From positions 1 through 30,006 of the forward strand of contig CAZAEQ010000050.1 of assembly GCA_964484185.1 (NCBI GenBank): a stretch of 30,006 bases of DNA, given 5' to 3'. The position numbers were made by a program, and so were the translations under genes. This DNA comes from F1-120-MAGs238 sp964484185. Its GTDB lineage: Bacteria > Planctomycetota > Phycisphaerae > Phycisphaerales > UBA1924. Of the stretch, positions 1 through 8,033 are shown piece by piece (the stretch's first letter is position 1; every line of letters starts with the position of its first letter). A model generated the notes under the pieces. It searched no databases. It was not told the origin of the DNA and worked only from the letters and a program-made list of their open reading frames with translations.

Positions 1-891
1 GTAGACAGTTGGCAGCGGAAGGAACCGTCGCGCTACGGACGGTGTGACCTTGCGTACGTCGGTAGAAATCCTCCCCAGATGCTTGAGTTCAACGCGGATA
101 CCCCAACAGTTCTTCTTGAAGCTGCGGTCATCCAATGGTTCTGGTTTCAGGATCGCTTTCCAAAGTACGACCAGTTCAATAGCGTGCACGAACGCCTGGT
201 CGGAGCATGGAGAGCTATCGGTGCGGTCCGTTCAAATCGTGTTCATTTCGCCGCGGTTGATGAAGCTCTTGAAGACTTCATGACCGTTGCGTATCTTCGC
301 GACACCGCGCAGCAGGCCGGACTCCAGACCGAGTACATTGCGATTGAAGAGGTCGGATGGAACGAAGGGGCAACTGAATTTCGCGACCTGCACGAAAGAC
401 GGATCGCCAGTATCTTCAAGCTCTATCCTTGGGAGTGGATGCTGGAGGAGGACTTTGGAAAGAACATCTCACGGGGTTCAACCGCATGGATCGAGCCGCC
501 ATGGAAGATGCTCTGGAGCACCAAAGCACTGCTTCCGATTCTCTATGAATTATTTCCCGAGAGTCCGTACTTGCTGCCCGCGAGTTTCTCGCCGCTGGAC
601 TGCGATCATGTGGTGAAGCCGATTCACAGCCGCGAAGGTGCGAATATCCGACTGGTTCGAGCGGGCAAGGCCGATATCGAAACGTCAGGCCCATACACCG
701 GCCCGGTGATTTATCAGAAGCTCGTCGATCTTCCTTGCATCGACGGCAAGTATCCAATTTTTGGAAGCTGGGTCGTTGCAGGCAAAGAGTGCGGCGTCGG
801 GATCCGCGAAGATGACACTCTGATTACGCGAAATTCCAGCGCGTTTGTTCCTCATGTATTCGTTTCAAATTACCCCAAAGGAGATTCGTAA
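1..891 (+). CDS. Glutathionylspermidine synthase-like ATP-grasp ligase, 5' truncated
   Basis: The reading frame is open from base 1, so the gene starts outside the window; 296 codons are visible. Translation upstream of the first internal ATG (79) gives YGRCDLAYVG then PPQMLEFNADTPTVLLEAA, the conserved core of the glutathionylspermidine synthase C-terminal / YgiC-YjfC family. Near the end VVKPIHSREGANIRLV and FGSWVVAGKECGVGIRED look like the ATP-grasp nucleotide and Mg-binding part. Family members ligate an amine to a peptide carboxylate using ATP; for stand-alone YgiC/YjfC-type proteins the real substrate is not established. No amidase domain is visible. The next gene, a DUF350 membrane protein, starts directly after the stop, a pairing known from E. 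coli yjfC/yjfL. The family call is firm and the substrate is not. Confidence 0.9.
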   Translation, partial: VDSWQRKEPSRYGRCDLAYVGRNPPQMLEFNADTPTVLLEAAVIQWFWFQDRFPKYDQFNSVHERLVGAWRAIGAVRSNRVHFAAVDEALEDFMTVAYLRDTAQQAGLQTEYIAIEEVGWNEGATEFRDLHERRIASIFKLYPWEWMLEEDFGKNISRGSTAWIEPPWKMLWSTKALLPILYELFPESPYLLPASFSPLDCDHVVKPIHSREGANIRLVRAGKADIETSGPYTGPVIYQKLVDLPCIDGKYPIFGSWVVAGKECGVGIREDDTLITRNSSAFVPHVFVSNYPKGDS

Positions 892-1104
892 ATGCCCACC
901 GGATTTGGTCCCGCTGTCATGGCACTCTGTTTTGGACTCATCGGAATTCTGCTTACCATGCTCGGGTTCAAGGTATTCGATTGGATCACCCCCAAGATCG
1001 ATGTCCAGCGTGAACTTGCCGAACGAAACAACATCGCCGTGGCAATCGTTGCGGCATCGGTGATTCTGGGTGTAAGTTACGTTGCCGCACACGCTATTTC
1101 GTGA
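892..1104 (+). CDS. DUF350 (YjfL-type) small membrane protein
   Basis: This 70-residue protein has two predicted membrane helices (about residues 6-28 and 48-68) joined by a charged loop, DWITPKIDVQRELAERNN. That layout and the loop match the DUF350/UPF0719 family. The ATG follows the TAA of the upstream ligase with no spacer and is preceded by an AAAGGAG ribosome binding site about ten bases upstream, so the two genes are surely co-transcribed. DUF350 proteins often occur beside glutathionylspermidine-synthase-like ligases; their biochemical role is unknown. It is one DUF350 unit long, whereas E. coli YjfL carries two. Confidence 0.8.
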   Translation: MPTGFGPAVMALCFGLIGILLTMLGFKVFDWITPKIDVQRELAERNNIAVAIVAASVILGVSYVAAHAIS

Positions 1105-1156
1105 TCTTGGCATGGACCTCCCACTTGGCCAAGGCGCGTTCCTACAATGACGCCCA

Positions 1157-1684
1157 ATGGGCAAACGGCACCAAATTTCCAGAGTTCCGGCGATCGCGGT
1201 TGTGGTCAGCCGCTACAACAGTTCGATTACCGACCGCCTTCTCGAAGGTGCGGTGACGGAGTACATCCGTCGCGCTGGCCACTCCACAGCGCTCACCATT
1301 GTTCACGCCCCGGGAGCATTCGAATTGCCCGCGCTGGCTCGCGCGGCGGCCTTTTCCGGCAAGTTCGCGGCGGTCGTATGCCTTGGCTGCGTCGTCAAAG
1401 GCGACACGAGTCACGATGAATATATCAGCAATGCAGTTGCCGCCGGACTGGTCCAGATCACTGTCGCCACTGGCGTCCCCTGTGCGTTTGGCGTGCTGAC
1501 CGTCAACAACGCAAGACAGGCTGAAGAACGTGCTGGCGGCGACAAGGGCAACAAGGGACAGGAAGCAATGGCCGCCGCACTCGACACAATTCAGAGCTTG
1601 GCAGCGCTCGGTGGACCGGTCCCAGTTATTCGCCTGGGCGACACCAAGCCCGACAAGGTTGCCGGTCGAAGGAAGAAACGCTGA
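1157..1684 (+). CDS. ribH: 6,7-dimethyl-8-ribityllumazine synthase
   Basis: The 175-residue product condenses 5-amino-6-ribitylamino-uracil with 3,4-dihydroxy-2-butanone 4-phosphate in the penultimate step of riboflavin synthesis. Visible signatures: VVVSRYNSSITDRLLEGA near the N-terminus (substrate-binding Asn21), PGAFELP at 52-58, and GDTSHDEYI with the catalytic His86. A basic tail, AGRRKKR, ends the protein. The ATG at 1157 puts the first beta strand about ten residues in, as usual for RibH. The stop overlaps the start of nusB by one base (TGATG), the common ribH-nusB pairing. A cytoplasmic icosahedral or pentameric assembly is expected from the family. Confidence 0.96.
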   Translation: MGKRHQISRVPAIAVVVSRYNSSITDRLLEGAVTEYIRRAGHSTALTIVHAPGAFELPALARAAAFSGKFAAVVCLGCVVKGDTSHDEYISNAVAAGLVQITVATGVPCAFGVLTVNNARQAEERAGGDKGNKGQEAMAAALDTIQSLAALGGPVPVIRLGDTKPDKVAGRRKKR

Positions 1685-2268
1685 TGTCACATGTTGAAGA
1701 AATTCGCCGCCTCGCACTTGAAGAAGTGCTGATCCTTGTGCCACTGGGCGATGCCGGTGCACGCATCAGCTCGATGGAAAAACTCGAAGCGCTTTCAGCA
1801 GCTGATCGCGAACGGGCCATGCAGTTGGCTCACCGCAGACTTGCGTTCCAGGTGCTCTTTGAACTTGATATCACCGGCGCAAAAGATGCTTCGCCCGCAC
1901 TTGCGATTCTTGAGCGAGTTGACGATATTGGCCCCATGGATCTGGATAGAGTGATTGATGTGGTCAAGGGTGCGTATGAAGAACGAGCCCAGGCCGATGC
2001 AAAGGTGCGTGAGCTTGCTCCCGCATGGCCGACTCATCGTCAACCTGCCGTCGATCGCGCGGTTCTGCGTCTGGCGTACTTTGAACTGAAACGCAAGGCA
2101 CTTGATCCCCGCATCGTGATCAACGAGTGTGTCGAAATCGCCAAGCGGTTCAGCACTGAAAAATCACCGGGTTTCGTCAACGCGTTGCTCGACAAGATCT
2201 CACGAAGTCTAACTCCCGTCACGACCCCGGGCACGAACCCGATCACGACTACGGAGGCTCCGTCGTAA
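1684..2268 (+). CDS. nusB: Transcription antitermination factor NusB
   Basis: NusB binds boxA RNA together with NusE (S10) and supports antitermination in rRNA operons. The recognisable all-helical domain runs from AHRRLAFQVLFELDI (about residue 49) to FVNALLDKISRSL, with the conserved block RAVLRLAYFELK then IVINECVEIAKRFS near the C-terminus. The 194-residue product carries an unusual N-terminal extension of about 48 residues and a Thr/Pro-rich C-terminal tail. The start at 1684 is supported by overlap with the ribH stop and an AAGGA upstream; internal Met codons (1774, 1819) would give a normal-length NusB and cannot be excluded. ACGGAG-G-CTCCGT near the 3' end can pair, but no T-run follows. 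Confidence 0.92.
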   Translation: MSHVEEIRRLALEEVLILVPLGDAGARISSMEKLEALSAADRERAMQLAHRRLAFQVLFELDITGAKDASPALAILERVDDIGPMDLDRVIDVVKGAYEERAQADAKVRELAPAWPTHRQPAVDRAVLRLAYFELKRKALDPRIVINECVEIAKRFSTEKSPGFVNALLDKISRSLTPVTTPGTNPITTTEAPS

Positions 2269-2286
2269 GCGGTGTAAGAACAAGAC

Positions 2287-3228
2287 ATGGGCTTCTTCTC
2301 TAAACTTGTAGACACGCTCAAATCCGGTCTGGAAAAGACGCGGCAGACATTTGTCGCCGGTGTCAAGTCGATCTTGCTTGGCCGCAGGCTGGATGAGAAT
2401 CTCATCAATGAGCTGGAAACGCGGCTGATCCAGGCTGATGTGGGTGTGCAGGCGACTCGCCGCCTTATTGATGGAATTCGGGCTGATTTCCGAGCTGGAA
2501 AGATGGACAAGGGCGAACAGGCTCTTGAATACATGAAAGAGTCGCTCAAGGACCTCTGGCCGCCTGAGGATCGGGAGTTGCATTTCGCCGAATCTGGCCC
2601 GACGGTCATTCTGGTCACCGGTGTAAACGGAGTCGGCAAGACAACAAGTATCGCAAAGCTCTGCAACCAGATGCGGAAGCAGGACAAGAAAGTGCTTCTA
2701 GGCGCGTGTGATACGTTCCGCGCTGGTGCAGTCCGCCAGCTTGAAATCTGGGCCGAGCGACTGGGCGTCGAAGTAGTCAAGGGGCAGCAGGGGGGCGATC
2801 CTGCAGCGGTGGCGTTTGATGCTTGTGCTGCCGCCGTTGCCCGCGGTGTGGATGTATTGATTCTTGACACGGCCGGACGCCTGCAGACTCAAGATCCGCT
2901 CATGCGTCAGTTGACCAAAATCCGCAACGTGGCAAGCAAGCAGATCCCCGGCGCGCCACACGAAGTACTGCTGGTACTCGACGCGACCGCTGGGCAAAAC
3001 GCCCTGCGCCAAGCTCAGGAATTTGGCAAAGCAACTGCGGGCGAACAGGACTTTGGTCTTACCGGGATATTCCTCACCAAGCTCGATGGCACCGCAAAAG
3101 GCGGCATTGTGATTGCCATCAAGGAAGCGACCAACACCCCCGTGAAGTTCATCGGTGTCGGCGAGACGCCTGATGACGTCCAGCAGTTTGATCCAGATGC
3201 GTTCATCGAAGCCATGTTCGCGGAGTAG
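2287..3228 (+). CDS. ftsY: Signal recognition particle receptor FtsY
   Basis: FtsY is the SRP-receptor GTPase that docks ribosome-SRP complexes at the inner membrane for co-translational protein insertion. The 313-residue product has the helical N domain (ETRLIQADVG) and then the G domain: P-loop GVNGVGKTT from residue 112, DTFRAGAVRQLE, DTAGR (G3), TKLDGTAKGG (G4), and the closing GVGETPDDVQQFD typical of FtsY rather than Ffh. There is no methionine-rich M domain, and the long acidic A region of E. coli FtsY is missing, leaving a short amphipathic start (MGFFSKLVDTLKSGLEK) for membrane contact. It lies 18 bases after nusB and 5 bases before panC. Confidence 0.96.
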   Translation: MGFFSKLVDTLKSGLEKTRQTFVAGVKSILLGRRLDENLINELETRLIQADVGVQATRRLIDGIRADFRAGKMDKGEQALEYMKESLKDLWPPEDRELHFAESGPTVILVTGVNGVGKTTSIAKLCNQMRKQDKKVLLGACDTFRAGAVRQLEIWAERLGVEVVKGQQGGDPAAVAFDACAAAVARGVDVLILDTAGRLQTQDPLMRQLTKIRNVASKQIPGAPHEVLLVLDATAGQNALRQAQEFGKATAGEQDFGLTGIFLTKLDGTAKGGIVIAIKEATNTPVKFIGVGETPDDVQQFDPDAFIEAMFAE

Positions 3229-3233
3229 ACCAC

Positions 3234-4097
3234 GTGCCGCTCAAGCTCATCATGACGCAGTCTGATCTCGCGCAGCTTGAGCCCGGCTCAGTATTCGTGC
3301 CGACGATGGGGGCCTTGCACGAAGGACATGCGGCACTGATACGCGCTGCGGCGGCGATTGCAAAGCCGCTGGGTCTTCCCGTCTCTGTCAGCATCTTTGT
3401 CAATCCCACGCAGTTCAACGATCCCGCCGACTTTGCACGCTATCCCAAAACCCTCGATGCAGACATCGCGATATGCGAAGCTTCAGGTGCGGAACTCATC
3501 TTCGCTCCGGAACTGAACGTGATGTATCCCAAGGGTGTAAATCCTGCAACGGGCAAAACCTGGCCTGGGGATATCCCGGTTCCGCCACTCCCTTTTGTCG
3601 CAACCCAGCCCGGTCTCGAAGATGGCTTTCGCCCGGGCCATTTCGCCGGTGTCTGCCAGGTCGTCAACCGGCTCTTTAAACTCGTCCGTCCCGCTCACGC
3701 GATCTTCGGTGAAAAAGACTGGCAGCAGCTTCAGGTTCTGACCGCCATGACCCACGAGCTTGGATTGCCTATCCAGATTCACGGCTACCCGACCATCCGC
3801 GAGTCAGATGGCCTCGCCCTCAGCAGTCGCAACCGCTTCCTTTCCCCGGCTGATCGCCAGGCTGCCCGTAGCCTCTCCCAGGCCCTTTCCGCGGCATGCA
3901 AAGAACCGACGCTGGCCGCCGCCGAAGCAGCGATGAAGTCGGTTCTCTTGAATGGTGGCGCGGTGCCGGACTATGCCGTTGTTCGAAGCTCTTCGACGTT
4001 GCTGGAAGACCCATCAAGACCGCAAAGAGCCCTGATCGCGGCTCGCGTTGGCCCTGTTCGCCTTATTGACAACTGCAAATGGCCCGAAGGATACTGA
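3234..4097 (+). CDS. panC: Pantothenate synthetase (pantoate--beta-alanine ligase)
   Basis: PanC joins pantoate and beta-alanine through a pantoyl-adenylate to make pantothenate, the precursor of CoA. The 287-residue sequence shows the nucleotidyltransferase HIGH-type motif PTMGALHEGH (residues 23-32), SIFVNPTQF, RPGHFAGVCQVVNRLF, FGEKDWQQLQ, and the KMSKS-like loop LALSSRNRFLS. The start is GTG at 3234, since the frame has no upstream ATG and position 1 then fits the family. It follows ftsY by 5 bases, so they probably share an mRNA. The stop lies only 6 bases from the stop of the convergent dockerin-protein gene, leaving no room for a terminator between them. Confidence 0.95.
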   Translation: MPLKLIMTQSDLAQLEPGSVFVPTMGALHEGHAALIRAAAAIAKPLGLPVSVSIFVNPTQFNDPADFARYPKTLDADIAICEASGAELIFAPELNVMYPKGVNPATGKTWPGDIPVPPLPFVATQPGLEDGFRPGHFAGVCQVVNRLFKLVRPAHAIFGEKDWQQLQVLTAMTHELGLPIQIHGYPTIRESDGLALSSRNRFLSPADRQAARSLSQALSAACKEPTLAAAEAAMKSVLLNGGAVPDYAVVRSSSTLLEDPSRPQRALIAARVGPVRLIDNCKWPEGY

Positions 4098-4103
4098 GTT
4101 GTC

Positions 4104-5120
4104 TCAGGAGGTGCATCCCAGTATGAACGCATCCACGAAGTCAAGGTAGTCGAAGAAATCAAGTACTTCATCTTCGTTAAAATCCGCACCATTGTCCTGA
4201 ACGGTGAATAGATCCACAAAGTCCAGATAGTCGAAGAAGTCCACGACATCATCTGAGTTCAGGTCAGCGCGGCAGTCTTCGGTTTCGCCGGTGCCGCCTG
4301 TTCCGGTGCCGGTGCGCAAGTGTGCCAGGAACACTGCGCTATCCAGAACCTGATCGTTGACATCACCAACTTCGAAGATCAACGTGTGCATCCCGGCATC
4401 AAGCCGATCGGTGGTTGTGGTAAGGTGGTGGATCAGCCCATGTGGATTGGAAAACGCCGTGTTCACGTCCAATACAGTTTCCAAGCCGGCAAAGGAACGA
4501 CCAACCTGAACCGGCGCTCCCGTTCCATCAACCGTTATCTGGTTCAGCGGATCAGTTCCATCCAGAAAAACAATGAACGCATCAGTGAACTGGCTGGTCC
4601 AGTAAGGAAATTCAACAGAGCCGAAAATGAAATCGAACTTCACGGCACTATCCTCTAGTAGCTCAAAAACGACTTCCAGAGCTGCAACGTCATAGCTGGC
4701 GGTAAAATTCTCAATGTTGTTGCTGTCGAGTCCATACGCATTAAACTCCGATGTTCCTCCTTCCCCGGTGGGGTCCATTGCAGAGTTGACCGCAGCGGGC
4801 GGGCTCGAAGGGTCATAGTCAGGCAACTGCACCTCTGGAAGTGGTCCCATCGATGTGACGTTTCCGCTCGAGAGTACGATGCCGCTGCGAATGCTCACCG
4901 GCGGCTGCAGGAAGTTGCGATAGATACCGACCTGGCCATCGACTCCGTTACGAACTCGCACGGACACGATTCTCAGCCCTGTAGCGTCAAGCGCCGCTGC
5001 GAGGGAATCCCCGTCAGTGGTAGGAGTCGTAATAATCTGCGCCGATGCATGAGTCACACCAAACGCACTGACTGATGCAAGCATGACGGCGGCGATTCTA
5101 TAGAAATTGCTGTTTTTCAT
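4104..5120 (-). CDS. Secreted choice-of-anchor L protein with GC-type dockerin tail
   Basis: A 338-residue exported protein. The start at 5120 (MKNSNFYRIAAVMLA) is preferred over the longer frame from 5186: it begins a clean signal peptide ending ASA and has AAGGGG upstream. The middle part (SGIVLSSGNV, FNAYGLDSNNIENF, FDFIFGSVEFPYW, DAFIVFLDG) matches the choice-of-anchor L domain found in bacterial surface proteins. Residues 286-338 hold two Ca-binding-like repeats, DLNSDDVVDFFDYLDFVDLF and DFNEDEVLDFFDYLDFVDAF, ending in GC, the form of the 'GC-type dockerin' seen in Phycisphaerales secreted proteins. The function is unknown; the tail suggests anchoring or sorting rather than a cellulosome. 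The two repeats are also near-duplicates at DNA level. Confidence 0.82.
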   Translation of the reverse strand: MKNSNFYRIAAVMLASVSAFGVTHASAQIITTPTTDGDSLAAALDATGLRIVSVRVRNGVDGQVGIYRNFLQPPVSIRSGIVLSSGNVTSMGPLPEVQLPDYDPSSPPAAVNSAMDPTGEGGTSEFNAYGLDSNNIENFTASYDVAALEVVFELLEDSAVKFDFIFGSVEFPYWTSQFTDAFIVFLDGTDPLNQITVDGTGAPVQVGRSFAGLETVLDVNTAFSNPHGLIHHLTTTTDRLDAGMHTLIFEVGDVNDQVLDSAVFLAHLRTGTGTGGTGETEDCRADLNSDDVVDFFDYLDFVDLFTVQDNGADFNEDEVLDFFDYLDFVDAFILGCTS

Positions 5121-5396
5121 GAGGTTTCCCCTTAACCACCGCAGCATCTCACGAACCGATCGTGCGAAGGCGGTTCTCGAATTCACACTAGAACGTCAGG
5201 GTGTGAGGCTGCAAAAGGAAAGTTCCCTGATCAGGTGAGTTTTCAGAGGGACCTCTCGACTCAAGCGATCGCGCTGGAAGGGTGAAGTGTTCTGGCTCAT
5301 TCGATATTCATGTTTCTCCCCACTCGAATTTCGATCAATTCTGGTATCCGGAACGAACGATTCCCGCCTAAACTTGACACCCCTAAGGAGTTCCAA

Positions 5397-6521
5397 GTGC
5401 TTCGTACCCCAATGTACAAATTCCATACCGACTACAAGGCCCACTTCGGCGAATACGCCGGGTACGAAATGCCGCTCTATTACTCCTCGCCGATGACCGA
5501 GCACAAACAGGTCCGGTCATCCGGTGGCATTTTCGATGTCTCCCACATGGCCCGCGTCAAGATCAGCGGCCGCCATTCCCGCAGATTCCTCGAATCAGTC
5601 TGCACCCGTCGCATCAGCGATATGCAAAACGGTCAGTGCCGCTATTCCCTTGTCTGCAACGAAAAAGGCGGCGTGAAAGATGACATCATCGTCTACCGCA
5701 TGGATGATGATGATTACCTGCTGGTGATTAACTGCGCCAATCGTGCCAAGATCGTTGAGCATTTTCAACAGGTGATCAAGGCTCGCGAGTATGTACTGAA
5801 GCTCGAAGACACGACTGACTCAACTGTCATGGTCGCGCTCCAGGGCCCCAAGGTCATTGAACAGATCGGATCCAGCGAAGTGAAGGGCCTCAAGCGCTAT
5901 CGATTCTGTGTCAAGAATCTGCTGGTCGCAAAGGTCATCATCAGTCGCACCGGTTACACCGGCGAAGATGGTGTCGAAGCGATCTTCCCCGCGGCCATGC
6001 TGCCCATGGTCAAGGGTTTTCTCTTTGACAACATCGACATGAATAGCGATGCTGCGGTTATCAAGCCCGCAGGGCTCGTCGCACGCGACACGCTTCGCAC
6101 CGAAGCTTCAATGCCGCTCTACGGGCAGGAACTCGGCGAAGACATTTGTGCTCTTTCCAGCGGCGTAGATTTCGCAATTTCCATGGACAAACACACGCAG
6201 GAACGCGGCGAGCGTTTCATCGGTCAGGATGCTCTTGAGAAAGTCAAGGCAGAGGGCGGCCCGAGCACTGTCCTGATCGGGATGAACATCGAAGGCAAGC
6301 GGACTGCTCGTCAGGGCATGCCGATCATGCACGAGGGCAAGAGTGTTGGCATGGTTTCGAGCGGCTGTCCAAGTCCAACACTCGATCGCTGTATCGCGAT
6401 GGGTTTTGTGCCTCGGGCACTCAACGCTGTTGGCACACCGCTTCAAATCGACTCAGGTCGCGGCATGGTGAACGCGGTCGTCACGACCATGCCATTCTAC
6501 AAGGCTCCAAAACCAGCCTGA
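5397..6521 (+). CDS. gcvT: Aminomethyltransferase, glycine cleavage T protein
   Basis: GcvT transfers the methylene unit from aminomethyl-lipoyl-H protein to tetrahydrofolate and releases ammonia. The start is taken as GTG at 5397: AAGGAG sits 7 bases upstream, and translation then begins MLRTPMYKFH, as in most GcvT proteins. The frame is open further upstream to ATG 5310, but that part lacks family similarity. Signatures: FAVSHM-type FDVSHMARVKI, ISRTGYTGEDGVE, ARDTLRTEASMPLYGQEL, and C-terminal MGFVPRALNAVGTPLQID. The length is 374 residues, normal for the family. No gcvH or gcvP lies in the window. Its stop is separated by 2 bases from that of the convergent metallopeptidase-like gene. Confidence 0.94.
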   Translation: MLRTPMYKFHTDYKAHFGEYAGYEMPLYYSSPMTEHKQVRSSGGIFDVSHMARVKISGRHSRRFLESVCTRRISDMQNGQCRYSLVCNEKGGVKDDIIVYRMDDDDYLLVINCANRAKIVEHFQQVIKAREYVLKLEDTTDSTVMVALQGPKVIEQIGSSEVKGLKRYRFCVKNLLVAKVIISRTGYTGEDGVEAIFPAAMLPMVKGFLFDNIDMNSDAAVIKPAGLVARDTLRTEASMPLYGQELGEDICALSSGVDFAISMDKHTQERGERFIGQDALEKVKAEGGPSTVLIGMNIEGKRTARQGMPIMHEGKSVGMVSSGCPSPTLDRCIAMGFVPRALNAVGTPLQIDSGRGMVNAVVTTMPFYKAPKPA

Positions 6522-6523
6522 TT

Positions 6524-7048
6524 TCAGCTGGCTTTCCGAGCAGGTACAGAGAGATACGGCATCAACTCCGGCGGGATCTGTTTGAGCCCGCGCCGGGATG
6601 CTTTATCGACTGCGTACTTCAAGGAACGGTGCATGCGTGTCCGCACGCCGTCGGTGATATTCAATTCCAGCCGTTCCATTTCGCGAATCGCAAATGCCCA
6701 GGCGTGATATTCCTCGAGGCATCGAGGTTTGTAGACGTTGAAGCCGATGGCGTGGTGGCCGACTTCGTGAAGGAAGATGGCCATCGACATCGGGCCGCGT
6801 GGATAGGGAGATTCCAATGACCTCTTCACAGTCCCATCCACATACGAAACCTGGCGAGCCACACCGCTGGAACTCTTACGCCATTTACGGACTTTGATTC
6901 CATACTTCGCGAGCATCTCTCGCACAACCGTGTCGTAGCGATCTTGTGTTGGCGACGATTTCGCCAGCACCGCTTTCTTTGTGCGAGCCGGTGCAACAAC
7001 CTTCTTTGGCTTGAACGCCTCTTTGATGAAGAGGAGTAACTGGTTCAA
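6524..7048 (-). CDS. Putative HEVGH zinc metallopeptidase-like protein
   Basis: I do not recognise a named family for this 174-residue protein. It has a basic N-terminal third (KPKKVVAPARTKK) without a clear signal peptide, then an extended segment, VARQVSYVDGTVKRSLES, and a strong zincin-like helix, FLHEVGHHAIGF, with His94, Glu95 and His98. Glu112/Glu113 (LEEYHAWAFA) are placed to be a third ligand, as in gluzincin-like or ImmA/IrrE-like folds. The ATG at 7048 overlaps the fmt stop (ATGA), so it is translated from the def-fmt mRNA. Genes of this kind may act on a cytosolic protein; no substrate can be named. It could also be a non-peptidase that keeps the metal site. Confidence 0.65.
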   Translation of the reverse strand: MNQLLLFIKEAFKPKKVVAPARTKKAVLAKSSPTQDRYDTVVREMLAKYGIKVRKWRKSSSGVARQVSYVDGTVKRSLESPYPRGPMSMAIFLHEVGHHAIGFNVYKPRCLEEYHAWAFAIREMERLELNITDGVRTRMHRSLKYAVDKASRRGLKQIPPELMPYLSVPARKAS

Positions 7049-7998
7049 TCGGCTTTCTCCGGAGTTGAAACCAGCATCATCCCTGCGCCCGGGCGGTGAC
7101 CATTGTCATATGCCTGCCACGACATCGGCTTGCCGCCAGCGGGTTGAAGTTCCAGGAGTTGCAAGGTTGTGTTGTTGCCGCATGCAACCAGTCCAATTTT
7201 GACATCAAGCAATTCGCCCGGATTGCCTGCACGCGGTTCTCCCACGGCGACCCGCAGGAACTTGAATTGGACATTGTTCAATGTCGCCTTCACACCTGGC
7301 CATGGAGTGAGACCGTGGATCCAGCGTTGACATTCTTCTGCGGCTTTTGAGAAATCGACCCAGCCATCGGCACGCGATAACTTGCGGGCCTTGGTGACTT
7401 TGCTTTCGTCCTGGGTTTCAGATTTCAGCGTACCGGCGGCGTGGTCTGCCAGCACTTTCAAGATCAGGTCGGGACCATCGGCCCGGAGCAGATCGTGGAG
7501 TTCCCCGGCCGTGGTGCTTGGTTCAAGCGGCCGCTGGGTTGTACCCAGGATCAGGCCAGCATCCATTTTGTCGGCCAGCGTAATTGCCGAGTTTCCGGCT
7601 ACTTTGTCGCCGGCGAGAATGGCCCAGTTGATCGGTGCAGCGCCGCGCCATTTTGGAAGGATCGAACCGTGCAGATTGACCGCGAAGATTCCGTCAAGCA
7701 GCGGCTTGCTCAGTTTCTGGCCGAAAGCGATGACGACCCAGGCATCTGCCTTTGCACCGCGGACTTGTTCAGTCACTTTGAAGTCGTTGATGTTTTCAGG
7801 TTTGAGCAGCGGCACGCCCGGGAGCTTTTCTTCTGCCCAGCGGGAGATGGGAGTGGGGGAGAGTTTGCCGCCGCGGCCTGCGGGGCGATCGGGCTGGCTG
7901 ACCACCATGACGACATCGTGGTGTTTTGCCAATGCGGCGAGCGTTGGAACGCCGAACTCCCCAGAACCCAAAAATACAATTTTCAATCGGTTGGTCAA
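7045..7998 (-). CDS. fmt: Methionyl-tRNA formyltransferase
   Basis: Fmt formylates Met-tRNA(fMet) from 10-formyl-THF so that it can initiate translation. The 317-residue product begins RLKIVFLGSGEFGVPTL, has SQPDRPAGRGGKLSP, and carries the active-site set Asn108, His110 (VNLHGSILPKWRGAAPINWA) and Asp146 (KMDAG). The C-terminal OB-like domain has LTPWPGVKATL. The expected GVT before the catalytic Asp segment reads NSAIT. The start is TTG at 7998, with GGGAG 7 bases upstream; a second in-frame TTG lies four codons on. It lies 35 bases downstream of def, the usual def-fmt order. Confidence 0.94.
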   Translation of the reverse strand: MTNRLKIVFLGSGEFGVPTLAALAKHHDVVMVVSQPDRPAGRGGKLSPTPISRWAEEKLPGVPLLKPENINDFKVTEQVRGAKADAWVVIAFGQKLSKPLLDGIFAVNLHGSILPKWRGAAPINWAILAGDKVAGNSAITLADKMDAGLILGTTQRPLEPSTTAGELHDLLRADGPDLILKVLADHAAGTLKSETQDESKVTKARKLSRADGWVDFSKAAEECQRWIHGLTPWPGVKATLNNVQFKFLRVAVGEPRAGNPGELLDVKIGLVACGNNTTLQLLELQPAGGKPMSWQAYDNGHRPGAGMMLVSTPEKAD

Positions 7999-8033
7999 CA
8001 GAGTCTCCCTGCACGAACTTGATTAGCGCGTGA

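Noticed and set aside
5226..5235. Palindrome CCTGATCAGG, and similar ten-base palindromes at 1124-1133 (CTTGGCCAAG) and 21652-21661 (GGGTGCACCC).
   Set aside because: Each is short, single and without a matching second site or known operator form; such palindromes are common by chance.
5374..5379. TTGACA just before gcvT.
   Set aside because: It is only 17 bases from the GTG start, so a -10 box would fall inside the gene; the AAGGAG there indicates a normal leader from further upstream.
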